Origin: Ruminococcaceae bacterium UBA6364 | Lineage (GTDB): Bacteria; Bacillota; Clostridia; Oscillospirales; Acutalibacteraceae | Direction of reading: 5' to 3' | DNA length: 21,405 bases | Assembly: GCA_002440045.1 (NCBI GenBank) | Contig: DJRI01000178.1 | Location: forward strand, 3,504 to 24,908 | In this document: positions 5,607 through 12,571 of the stretch, piece by piece | How positions within the stretch are numbered: position 1 is the first letter of the stretch | Layout of the letters: each line of letters opens with the position of its first letter | Position numbers and translations under genes: made by a program | Notes under the pieces: generated by a model | What the model was told of the DNA's origin: nothing | Databases searched by the model: none | What the model saw: only the letters and a program-made list of their open reading frames with translations

Positions 5607-6896
5607 TTAGATAAGCTCTTTGTCTAAAAGAAAGTCAATCAGATTTATATTTAAAACGCCGCGGTCATCATACCAACGTTTTTCGATGTCTTTTCTTACC
5701 GCAATTTTTGGAAAAGAGTCGCCTGTAAGCGCAAACGGCCTTAGCTCCGCTTCTGCCTTTTCTTCGGTGGGCATAGCGTATGCAGACTGTATATATGCTC
5801 TTTTACCGCCCGAATTAACAACAAAATCAATCTCTCTCGGAGCGCGCACAGAGCTGCCGTTTTCGTTTGTACAGCGCGAATAAACAACGCCGACATCAAC
5901 CGAAAACTGTCTTATAATCAGCTCGTTGTATATAATATTTTCCATTATATGGGTCATTTCCTGCTGACGGAAACCTATTCTTGCGTTTCTGAGCCCTATA
6001 TCCTCGCTGTAATATTTATTGGGAGAATCAAAATATGCTTTTCCCTTAACGTCATAGCGTTTGCTTTCGGAGAAAAGAAAAGCGTCCTCCAGGTGTCCGA
6101 TATATGCCCGAATAGTATTTGAAGAAACCGAAGTGCCCTGTGTTGACTTTAAAGTGTTTGCAATTTTTGTCGGATTTGTCAGAGAGCCGACCGAAGAACA
6201 AAGCAGATTGAGAATTTGCTCAAGAACATCTTGTCGGTCTATTCTTTTGCGCTCGACAATATCCTTGATATATACTTCGGAAAAAAGCGATTTAAGGTAG
6301 TTCATTTTAGCCGTGTCGTTCGGTCTTGATAAAATAAGCGGCATACCGCCGTAAAAAGCATATTCTTCAAACGCTTCGTTTTTATTTCCGCCGACAGCCG
6401 AATAGTATTCTTTGAAGCTGAGCGGATGCACCCTTATTTCATCGCTTCGTCCTCTGAATTCCGTAAGAATGTCGCTTGAAAGCATTTTTGAGTTGCTGCC
6501 TGTGACATAGACGTCTAAGTTTTCCAAATTTCTTAAATCGTTAAGCGCGTCATAAAAAGTGATTTTTTTGCCGTCGGGATTGTATGGGTTTGCCACTTCG
6601 TCGGACATCTGAATTTCATCGACAAAAAGGTAGTATTCGTCTTTGCTGTTTTCAACCTTTTCTCTTATATATGACGACAGCAAAAGGGGATTGCGGTATT
6701 TAATATCTTTTGCAAGGTCGAGCTCAACCGTAATAATCTGCTCGTCTTTTACGCCGTTTTTTAGCAGCCACTCTCTGTACAAATTTTTCAAAAGAAATGA
6801 TTTTCCGCATCTTCTTATGCCGGTAATGACCTTTACCAAGCCGTCAAAACGGTATGAAATTAATTGCTGTAAATAAACATCGCGTTTAATAATCAT
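5607..6896 (-). CDS. AAA_14/DUF4143 ATPase (second copy)
   Basis: This 429-residue protein has the same domain order as the ATPase at 3501-4700. Walker A is G-I-R-R-C-G-K-S (26-33), Walker B is Y-L-F-V-D93-E94, the sensor region is V-T-G-S-N-S with R-G-R at 148-150, and the DUF4143 region has E319, R-E355-I-D357 and Y-I-Q-S-A (368-372). As in the first copy, the ExK lysine position is not conserved. It is 30 residues longer, with an insertion before E-I-D (about 340-353). The proteins are clearly diverged, not a recent duplication. It starts at ATG 6894-6896 after GAGGCGG, is expressed from the promoter at 6952-6980, and leads the operon with the protease-like gene. Leucine codons near its start (TTA, TTG, CTG, CTA) are mixed, unlike the core genes. 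Biological role unknown. Confidence 0.87.
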   Translation of the reverse strand: MIIKRDVYLQQLISYRFDGLVKVITGIRRCGKSFLLKNLYREWLLKNGVKDEQIITVELDLAKDIKYRNPLLLSSYIREKVENSKDEYYLFVDEIQMSDEVANPYNPDGKKITFYDALNDLRNLENLDVYVTGSNSKMLSSDILTEFRGRSDEIRVHPLSFKEYYSAVGGNKNEAFEEYAFYGGMPLILSRPNDTAKMNYLKSLFSEVYIKDIVERKRIDRQDVLEQILNLLCSSVGSLTNPTKIANTLKSTQGTSVSSNTIRAYIGHLEDAFLFSESKRYDVKGKAYFDSPNKYYSEDIGLRNARIGFRQQEMTHIMENIIYNELIIRQFSVDVGVVYSRCTNENGSSVRAPREIDFVVNSGGKRAYIQSAYAMPTEEKAEAELRPFALTGDSFPKIAVRKDIEKRWYDDRGVLNINLIDFLLDKELI

Positions 6897-6913
6897 TAGA
6901 ACCGCCTCGTTTT

Positions 6914-6951
6914 ATTGAAAATTTCCGCCCAAAAAGGCTTTCATGTTCAAT
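6914..6951. repeat. 38-bp symmetric repeat, promoter-proximal copy
   Basis: It begins ATTGAAAATTT, ends TGTTCAAT and has the core GCCCAAAAAGGC, so it is an imperfect palindrome with ATTGAA/TTCAAT ends. It matches 6987-7024 at 34 of 38 positions and abuts the -10 box, covering the predicted transcription start of the second ATPase operon. Confidence 0.8.
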
Positions 6952-6980
6952 ATTATATACTTTTTCTTTTATTAATTCAA
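6952..6980 (-). promoter_or_regulatory. Promoter of the second ATPase-protease operon
   Basis: On the minus strand, TTGAAT (6975-6980) is followed after 17 bases by TATAAT (6952-6957). It sits exactly between the two 38-bp repeats. Confidence 0.75.
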
Positions 6981-6986
6981 GCTTTC

Positions 6987-7024
6987 ATTGAAAATTTTTG
7001 CCCAAAAAGGCTTTTTTGTTCAAT
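6987..7024. repeat. 38-bp symmetric repeat, promoter-distal copy
   Basis: Second copy of the element at 6914-6951, same orientation, 73 bases away (close to seven helical turns), just upstream of the -35 box. The four differences are two adjacent pairs, one on each side of the GCCCAAAAAGGC core. Confidence 0.8.
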
Positions 7025-7061
7025 AAAAAAGCAGCCCCCGAAATTCGGGGGTCGCTTTTTT
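7025..7061 (-). terminator. Intrinsic terminator of the RND export operon
   Basis: The GC stem CCCCCGA/TCGGGGG (7035-7051), extended by AGC/GCT pairs, is followed on the minus strand by TTTTTTATTG. It starts about 20 bases beyond the lipoprotein stop. A-rich bases upstream make it potentially bidirectional. Confidence 0.85.
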
Positions 7062-7081
7062 AAAGTGAAAAGGGGAGGATG

Positions 7082-8641
7082 TTATTTAATGCTCGGGGTG
7101 TTGAAAACGAACGCTGTTGTTGTTTTCATATCGCTTTCTGCCGAAGTGAATATTTTGTATTCATCGCCGAAAGAAATCATAGCTTCAAGCTTTGCGGAGA
7201 CATCTTCGGCGTTGTCGGCAAGCTTTGTATATTCGCTTATCATAGACGAGATATCGTATTTGTTAACCGCGTCGAGAATGTCGCTTATTTTTGACATATT
7301 GCTGTCGCTTGTAAGCTCAAGAAGCGAATCTATAAGCTCCTGATTGTCAGAAATCGTTCCTATAATATCGTTAAGCTCGGTGAGCGTTTCGGGAAGCTTG
7401 TCGAGAGAGGCTTTTACCTCGGGGTCGTCAAGGTCTTTTTCGAGCGCTTCGACTATAGGCATAACGTCTTCAAGGTCCTCTGCAAGCTTGGGAAGGTCTT
7501 TAAAGAAACGCTTAAAGAGCGGGTTTGAAAGAAGCTCTTTATATTGCGCAAGGTCCGCTTCGCTGAGGTCTGTTGTAAGCTTTTTGAGCTTTTCAACGTT
7601 TTCTTCGGTAAGATATTTTTTAAGAACGGATATAAGCTCTTTGTTTTCTTCATAAAGCTTTGCGGCTTTTGTGATTGACGATGAAAGCTCTTCAATGCCT
7701 TTTTCGTTGCTGCTGAGCATTTTTAAAAGCTTTTCGGGGTCCATTGAATAAACCGAGTTTATAAGGCTTTTGATTTTGTTAAGGTCGGTTTCGAGGTTTG
7801 AAACGCTTCCGGGAAGCTCAATTTCGGTGTCAAGGTCCGAGAAGGGCATTGCGGCAAAATACATATTGCCGAGGCTGAAATCCTCTGCTTTTGCCGAAAT
7901 TGTAAATTCGGAGCCGAGTTTTGCTTTTTCGGTGTCAACGCCGAGAGCTTCAAGTCCGAGCGTCTCCGAAAGTCCGGGCAGGGCGGCGATTACCGCTATC
8001 TGCTTTGAGCCGTCGCCGACAGAAGTGCCGTTTGAAACTGTTATTGCCGAAAACTTGTCTTCGGGAAGAATGAAACCGCCGACAACAAGGAACGGGCTGT
8101 ATACGGTTACGCTTTTGCCGTTTACGGTTTTTGTTGTGCTGAGGTTGTTTTTAAAGCTGATTTTAATATCAACGTTTCCGCTTTTGCCTTTAAGGTCATC
8201 TGCCTTGACTTCGTTTCCGTCAAGGAAATATTTGATTGATATTGAAACGGGAAGCTCTTTGTTGCTTGTTCCGCGGTAATAAAGGTCTGTGCTGCCCATA
8301 TTCCATTCAAGGCTTTCGCCGTTTATTATCGGCTCTTCGTCACCCTTTGCGTTAACAATGCCCTGAAGGTCGCTTTTGTCTTTTACATGAACTTCGCCTT
8401 TGTCTGTGTGAAGCCAGTCTGAAACCGTAATAAGCGTGGGCGTGCCGTTGTTGTCAAGGTTAACAAAAACCGTTTCGTTCTTTGTTACACTGCCCGCTTT
8501 TTCGGTGTAGGTCGGCAAATCGGCGGTGTCTGTGGGGGTGTCGGTAGTGCCGCCATCGTCTTTTTTGCCTGAGCAAGCGCTTGTGAAAATAAGCGTAAAT
8601 GCAAGAAGTATCGAAAGAACTGCTGTAAATCTCTTTTTCAT
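7082..8641 (-). CDS. Coiled-coil lipoprotein partner of the MMPL exporter
   Basis: The 519-residue product has a lipoprotein signal: basic MKKR, a hydrophobic core to about residue 19, and T-S-A-C23, so it is probably anchored outside the membrane. Residues about 40-270 are beta-rich and contain a repeated G-x-V-x-V/I pattern. From about 280 to 480 the protein is helical, with Leu/Ile heptads and many short 'L-x-x-L' blocks suggesting a long coiled coil. This resembles extracytoplasmic parts of YhgE/Pip-like proteins that accompany Firmicute MMPL transporters, but I recognise no exact family. It is the last gene of the tetR-MMPL operon, 13 bases after the transporter stop, with a strong AAGGAGGT site. 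It may span the wall or gate export by the transporter; that is inference. Confidence 0.75.
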   Translation of the reverse strand: MKKRFTAVLSILLAFTLIFTSACSGKKDDGGTTDTPTDTADLPTYTEKAGSVTKNETVFVNLDNNGTPTLITVSDWLHTDKGEVHVKDKSDLQGIVNAKGDEEPIINGESLEWNMGSTDLYYRGTSNKELPVSISIKYFLDGNEVKADDLKGKSGNVDIKISFKNNLSTTKTVNGKSVTVYSPFLVVGGFILPEDKFSAITVSNGTSVGDGSKQIAVIAALPGLSETLGLEALGVDTEKAKLGSEFTISAKAEDFSLGNMYFAAMPFSDLDTEIELPGSVSNLETDLNKIKSLINSVYSMDPEKLLKMLSSNEKGIEELSSSITKAAKLYEENKELISVLKKYLTEENVEKLKKLTTDLSEADLAQYKELLSNPLFKRFFKDLPKLAEDLEDVMPIVEALEKDLDDPEVKASLDKLPETLTELNDIIGTISDNQELIDSLLELTSDSNMSKISDILDAVNKYDISSMISEYTKLADNAEDVSAKLEAMISFGDEYKIFTSAESDMKTTTAFVFNTPSIK

Positions 8642-8654
8642 AAATATGACCTCC

Positions 8655-10937
8655 TTATATTCTCTTCTCTTTATCGTCGTGCTTTTTCATAGGCGGCGTC
8701 GACGGGTGATAGGGGTTGCCGTCTTTTTCCATAGTGCCGTCTTTTATTGAAAGCTGCGGAACAAAATCGTCGGGCGCCTGTTCTTTTGCTTTTTCGGCTT
8801 TTTCGTCTGCAGGCTCTTCTGCGCCGTTTGCCGTCGCACGTTTAAGTGTGGGCTCGCGCCATTTGATTGACGTTTTGTTTATAAAGCTTTCACAGCAAAC
8901 AAGCGTAGGCGCTACAAATACTATAATGACAATTGCACTGATTATCGAGCCGCGTGCAAGCATTCCGCAAATGCTCTTGACTATTGAGATATTGCAGAGG
9001 AGATATACTCCGAAGGTAGCCGCGAAGAATACGACCGCGCTCTGGAAGATTGAGCGGCTTGCCGAATTTGCGGCGACGCGCATGGCGTCCTCTTTGCTTT
9101 GTCCGTGAGACAGCTCCTCTTTAAAACGCGTTGCAAGAAGTATTGCATAGTCAACTGTTGCGCCGAGCTGAACACAGCCTATAACGGTGGGCCCTATAAA
9201 CGGAACCTCTGCGCCGAGAATTACTGAAATCGCTTTGTTTAAAAGTATTGCAAGCTCAATGCCCATAACGAGTATCACCGGCAGTGAGAACGACTTTAAG
9301 CAAATCATTATAAGAATGAATATTGCGGCGATTGAAATGATGTTTGTAACAATAAAGTCGCGGTTTGTAACGTCTATAAGGTCTTTTTCAAGAACGCCTT
9401 CGCCCGTTAAATATGCGTCTTTATCGTATTTTTTAACTATTTTATAAAGCGTGTCTATCTGCGCGTTTTCTTCGTCGGTCGCTCCGCTGTATTCGGAGTT
9501 AATCATAATAAGCTGAATTTCTTTGCCGTCGTCTTTTTTGGCAACGCATATATCCTTGACTTCATCCGGAAGAATTGAAAGCGGAATAGACGGTCCTATA
9601 AAGCTTGAAAGCGAAAGAACCTTTACAACGCCGTCGACCTCTTCGACCTCGTTTGTCATTTGCGTCATAGCGCTTGACGACATATTTGCATCGCAGATTA
9701 TAAAGTGCGTTGTCGCCATATTGAAACGCTCTTTAAGAACCGAAAGAGACGATATTGAGTCGAGGTCCTGCGGAAGAGCCTTATCCATATTGTAGTAAAC
9801 GTTGAGGTTTGACTGAATAAGGTATGCCGGAATGAAAAGTATGAGGAAGATTATCGCAAGAACTTTTCTGTGCTTTACGGTGAAGTTGCTAAGCCCCCGG
9901 AACGGTGGAATAATGCTCTTTTTGTGAGTCTTTTTAATCGCTTTATCGAGCATAAGAATAAGCGCCGGCAGGAAGGTTACAACCGTTACAACACCGAAAA
10001 GAACGCCCTTTGCCATAACAAGTCCTATATCAAGTCCGAGCGTAAACTGCATAAAGCAAAGTGCCAAAAATCCGAACACCGTTGTGAGCGAGCTGCCCGC
10101 AAGAGATGTGAACGTGCTTTCAATTGCAAACGACATTGCAAGCTTGTTGTCGCCGGGATGCTTTTTGCACTCTTCTTCATAACGGTCCATAAGGAATACC
10201 GAATAGTCCATTGTAACGCCCAACTGTAAAATTGCGGCGATTGCCTGAGTTATATAAGATATTTGACCGAATATGATGTTCGTGCCCATGTTGTAAATAA
10301 CGGCAACGCCAAGGGCGGTAAGAAGCACAAACGGCAGTATGAACGAGTTCATGGTGAAAATAAGAACCACTAAAGCAAGCGCTATTGCAACCGCAATATA
10401 TACGGGCGCTTCTTTGTCAACAAGGTCTTTTGTGTCAACGCCTATTGCCGACACACCGCTTAAAAAGCATTCCTTGTTCATGACCGAACGAATCGTTTTG
10501 ATTGCTTTCATGGTTTCTTCCGACGAACCGGAGTTTGTGTACTGCACCATCATAAGCGAAGATTCTTTATCTTCCGAATAAAATATATCCGTAAGAATAT
10601 CGGGCAGTATCTCCGTCGGAATTGACGGGTCGGCAAGCGTATTTATACACGTCACCGAATAAACACCGTCAATTTTTTCGATTTTGTTTTTCATATTTTC
10701 AAGGTCTTTTTGCGAAGCGTTGTTCACAACGATAAAAGAGCTTGAAGCATTGTTGAACGCCGTATCGAGAAGCTCCTCGCCCTGAACGGATTCAAGGTCT
10801 TTAGGAAGATACGACAGAATATCGTAATTGATACCCGTGCAGATATACCCGATTATTGCAGGTACCAAAAGCGCCAGACAAACAATAATGATTGTTTTCG
10901 GGTGATACGATATCCATTTGGACATTTTGTATACCAT
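8655..10937 (-). CDS. MMPL/RND-superfamily exporter
   Basis: The 760-residue protein has the two-fold RND architecture. Each half is one helix (about 15-35 and 358-378), a large extracytoplasmic domain, then five helices. The repeat motifs are M-D244-Y-S-V-F-L-M-D-R-Y in the first half and V-D596-Y-A-I-L-L-A-T-R-F in the second; the acidic residues are those expected to carry protons. Length and motifs fit the HAE3/MMPL branch, which exports lipids or amphiphilic compounds. A charged cytoplasmic tail (about 690-760) is rich in Glu, Lys and Pro. Its ATG overlaps the tetR stop in TAATG, and its GGGGAG site lies inside the tetR end, so translation is probably coupled. It is likely derepressed when the upstream TetR protein binds a ligand. 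Confidence 0.9.
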   Translation of the reverse strand: MVYKMSKWISYHPKTIIIVCLALLVPAIIGYICTGINYDILSYLPKDLESVQGEELLDTAFNNASSSFIVVNNASQKDLENMKNKIEKIDGVYSVTCINTLADPSIPTEILPDILTDIFYSEDKESSLMMVQYTNSGSSEETMKAIKTIRSVMNKECFLSGVSAIGVDTKDLVDKEAPVYIAVAIALALVVLIFTMNSFILPFVLLTALGVAVIYNMGTNIIFGQISYITQAIAAILQLGVTMDYSVFLMDRYEEECKKHPGDNKLAMSFAIESTFTSLAGSSLTTVFGFLALCFMQFTLGLDIGLVMAKGVLFGVVTVVTFLPALILMLDKAIKKTHKKSIIPPFRGLSNFTVKHRKVLAIIFLILFIPAYLIQSNLNVYYNMDKALPQDLDSISSLSVLKERFNMATTHFIICDANMSSSAMTQMTNEVEEVDGVVKVLSLSSFIGPSIPLSILPDEVKDICVAKKDDGKEIQLIMINSEYSGATDEENAQIDTLYKIVKKYDKDAYLTGEGVLEKDLIDVTNRDFIVTNIISIAAIFILIMICLKSFSLPVILVMGIELAILLNKAISVILGAEVPFIGPTVIGCVQLGATVDYAILLATRFKEELSHGQSKEDAMRVAANSASRSIFQSAVVFFAATFGVYLLCNISIVKSICGMLARGSIISAIVIIVFVAPTLVCCESFINKTSIKWREPTLKRATANGAEEPADEKAEKAKEQAPDDFVPQLSIKDGTMEKDGNPYHPSTPPMKKHDDKEKRI

Positions 10938-11539
10938 TACTTATTCTCCCCTTTTCTTTCAGTTATTCTCTCTATTACAAAATGTATTTGCGGCAAAATT
11001 TCATCGGGCGTATAAGGCTTTCCCGAAAGAATGGCGTCACAGCAGGCGGAGCTTATCATATTAAATATAAGGTATATAAGCTTTTCGGTTTCGTCTGCCG
11101 AGAACCCGTTTTCATAAAACATTGAAAACAGCGGCTTTAGCTTTTCGTTGTTTCTTTCGTCCTCAAAAATAACCGCAAGGCACGACGAAAGGTTCTTTCT
11201 GATAATTGAAATAAGCTCGCTGTGTTTTTTGAAATGCTCTATTATATAATCGGTAATATAAGTTATTTGCTCTGTGAGGGTCATTTGTGAAGCGGCAGTT
11301 TTTTGTTCAAGGCTTTCAAGCGCCTCTTTAAAAATCATTTTGCTTCTGTGAATGACAATTTCGTCAAGCAAATCGTATTTATCTTTAAAATAAAGGTAAA
11401 AAGTTCCTTTTGCAACGCCAGCTCTTTTAACGATTTCGTCTATGGCGGTTATATTAACGCCCTTTTCAAGAAACAGGCTGTAAGCCGAATCTATAAGCTT
11501 TATTCTTTTTGAAAGTTTCTTCTCTGCAACAGTAGCCAT
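10937..11539 (-). CDS. TetR/AcrR-family repressor of the export operon
   Basis: The 200-residue protein has a TetR N-terminal domain: R-I-K-L-I-D-S-A-Y-S-L-F-L-E-K-G, then I-D-E-I-V-K-R-A-G-V-A-K-G-T-F-Y-L-Y-F-K-D-K (about 12-57), the recognition-helix signature of the family. The rest is a helical ligand-binding domain without recognisable ligand residues. It starts at ATG 11537-11539 after GGAGG. Its stop overlaps the start of the MMPL gene. Two operator palindromes overlap its own promoter, so it almost certainly represses tetR-MMPL-lipoprotein. The inducer is unknown, plausibly a substrate of the exporter. Confidence 0.92.
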   Translation of the reverse strand: MATVAEKKLSKRIKLIDSAYSLFLEKGVNITAIDEIVKRAGVAKGTFYLYFKDKYDLLDEIVIHRSKMIFKEALESLEQKTAASQMTLTEQITYITDYIIEHFKKHSELISIIRKNLSSCLAVIFEDERNNEKLKPLFSMFYENGFSADETEKLIYLIFNMISSACCDAILSGKPYTPDEILPQIHFVIERITERKGENK

Positions 11540-11552
11540 AATGCCTCCATAA

Positions 11553-11569
11553 AATGACTGTCAGTCATT
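11553..11569. promoter_or_regulatory. TetR operator 1
   Basis: AATGACTGTCAGTCATT is a perfect palindrome with 8-base arms around one central base. It lies between the transcription start and the ATG of tetR. Confidence 0.85.
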
Positions 11570-11579
11570 AACTATGCGG

Positions 11580-11608
11580 AATATAGCACAGAAATGACTG
11601 ACAGTCAA
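11580..11608 (-). promoter_or_regulatory. Promoter of the tetR-MMPL-lipoprotein operon
   Basis: On the minus strand TTGACT (11603-11608) and TATATT (11580-11585) are 17 bases apart. The -35 box lies inside operator 2. Confidence 0.8.
11595..11607. promoter_or_regulatory. TetR operator 2
   Basis: TGACTGACAGTCA has 6-base perfect arms and shares its half-site with operator 1. The centres (11561 and 11601) are 40 bp apart, about four helical turns, so both sites face the same side of the DNA. It overlaps the -35 box. Confidence 0.85.
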
Positions 11609-11654
11609 TATTTTTTCTCAAGTGTTTACAAATCGTTAATATTTCGGAATAGAA

Positions 11655-12329
11655 TTATAAGTCTTTCCCGATAATTTTGTAATTGCCGCTTTTTAAAACG
11701 CGCAAAAGGTCGGCGTTGCTTTGAAGTTTTTTTGTTGTAATAATACCGCTTGTGCCAAGCTGGGACTCCGAGTGGCAGTCGCTGCCGCCGGTCATTATTG
11801 CGGGCTTTTTGAACGATAAAGCCCAGCTTTCGGCTTTGTCGTTAAGCTCTTTCGAGGTTTTGCCGTTAAGTACCTCAACGCCGTCTAAAAGCTTAGGGTC
11901 AGCGCGGGTGATAAATTCCCTGAAGGGGTGCGCCTGAATGACAAGACAGCCGCGCTCTCTTAAAAGGCGCGAAGCACGCCTTAAATAAAGCGGCAAAAGA
12001 AACGGAAGCTCATAAAGGTCTTTTTCTTCGATGCCGTAGATGAGATAGTCGTTTACGGTCGCATAAAACCTAAGCTCAACGCCGAGAAAAACTTTAAAAT
12101 CGTCGCTTTCAAGCGCCTTTGCTTTTTTATAGCCTTCAAGAAAATGCGTGACGGCGGCTTTTTTGTTAAGATGCTCTTTTAAAGAAAATGTCATCGGTGA
12201 AAAATGGTCGGTAATTACCATTCCCGAATATCCCGCGGCTTTATAGAGTTTTACCGCCTCCGCCGCGTCAAGGCGGCCGCATTTGCTGACGTTTTTTGTG
12301 TGGCAGTGAAGCTCGTATTTGTATTCCAT
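11655..12329 (-). CDS. PHP-domain metal-dependent phosphoesterase
   Basis: The 224-residue protein shows the PHP metal-binding set in order: H8-C-H10, I-T-D41-H42, G-V-E85, Q-A-H134-P, and G-G-S-D184-C-H186. This is a complete trinuclear site, and the length is that of single-domain family members. Such proteins hydrolyse phosphoesters (nucleotides or histidinol-phosphate-like substrates). It lacks the context of a histidine operon, so it is not called HisK/HisJ. AAGGAG precedes the ATG by about 7 bases. A promoter at 12412-12440 would start the transcript at the base of an 11-bp hairpin. I saw no hairpin terminator between its stop and the tetR promoter, so read-through into tetR is possible. 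Confidence 0.85.
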   Translation of the reverse strand: MEYKYELHCHTKNVSKCGRLDAAEAVKLYKAAGYSGMVITDHFSPMTFSLKEHLNKKAAVTHFLEGYKKAKALESDDFKVFLGVELRFYATVNDYLIYGIEEKDLYELPFLLPLYLRRASRLLRERGCLVIQAHPFREFITRADPKLLDGVEVLNGKTSKELNDKAESWALSFKKPAIMTGGSDCHSESQLGTSGIITTKKLQSNADLLRVLKSGNYKIIGKDL

Positions 12330-12354
12330 AAAAAAGCTCCTTTTTCTCGCGGTT

Positions 12355-12407
12355 TAAGCATAAGATGGCGTTTTAAAACCGTACTGAGTTCGAACCTCTT
12401 ATGCTTA
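12355..12407. repeat. GTTCGA-core hairpin A, in the leader of the PHP gene
   Basis: TAAGCATAAGA (12355-12365) pairs perfectly with TCTTATGCTTA (12397-12407) over a 31-base loop holding GAGTTCGAACCTC, which looks like a tRNA T-arm. The GCATAAG stem, a GGCG and the GTTCGA core recur in hairpin B at 19052-19086. On the minus strand it is the first part of the PHP transcript. Confidence 0.7.
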
Positions 12408-12411
12408 TGAA

Positions 12412-12440
12412 AGTATACCTCTTTTGTGAAAAATATGCAA
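12412..12440 (-). promoter_or_regulatory. Promoter of the PHP gene
   Basis: On the minus strand TTGCAT (12435-12440) is followed after 17 bases by TATACT (12412-12417). Transcription would start near 12405, at the outer end of hairpin A. Confidence 0.6.
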
Positions 12441-12508
12441 TTGCATTTTCCGATGTTTGTTAATAATTAATAAAATTTAAGAGAATGTACCTATTTTCCT
12501 TTTTTTGC

Positions 12509-12537
12509 TTGAAAGTTTATGTAAAAAGTGCAATAAT
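12509..12537 (+). promoter_or_regulatory. Promoter of the propeller-like gene
   Basis: TTGAAA (12509-12514) and AATAAT (12532-12537) are 17 bases apart, about 35 bases before the ATG. Confidence 0.6.
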
Positions 12538-12571
12538 TAAAACATAATAAATTGAGTGAGGAGTGTTTCAA

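Noticed and set aside
7770..8279. Long plus-strand open frames opposite the lipoprotein and transporter genes
   Set aside because: They are antisense shadows without ribosome binding sites; they have serine-rich, low-information translations typical of reversed coding DNA.
12355..12407. Hairpin A as a genuine tRNA gene
   Set aside because: It is only 53 bases, has no anticodon or D arm, and the T-stem pairs at just three positions.
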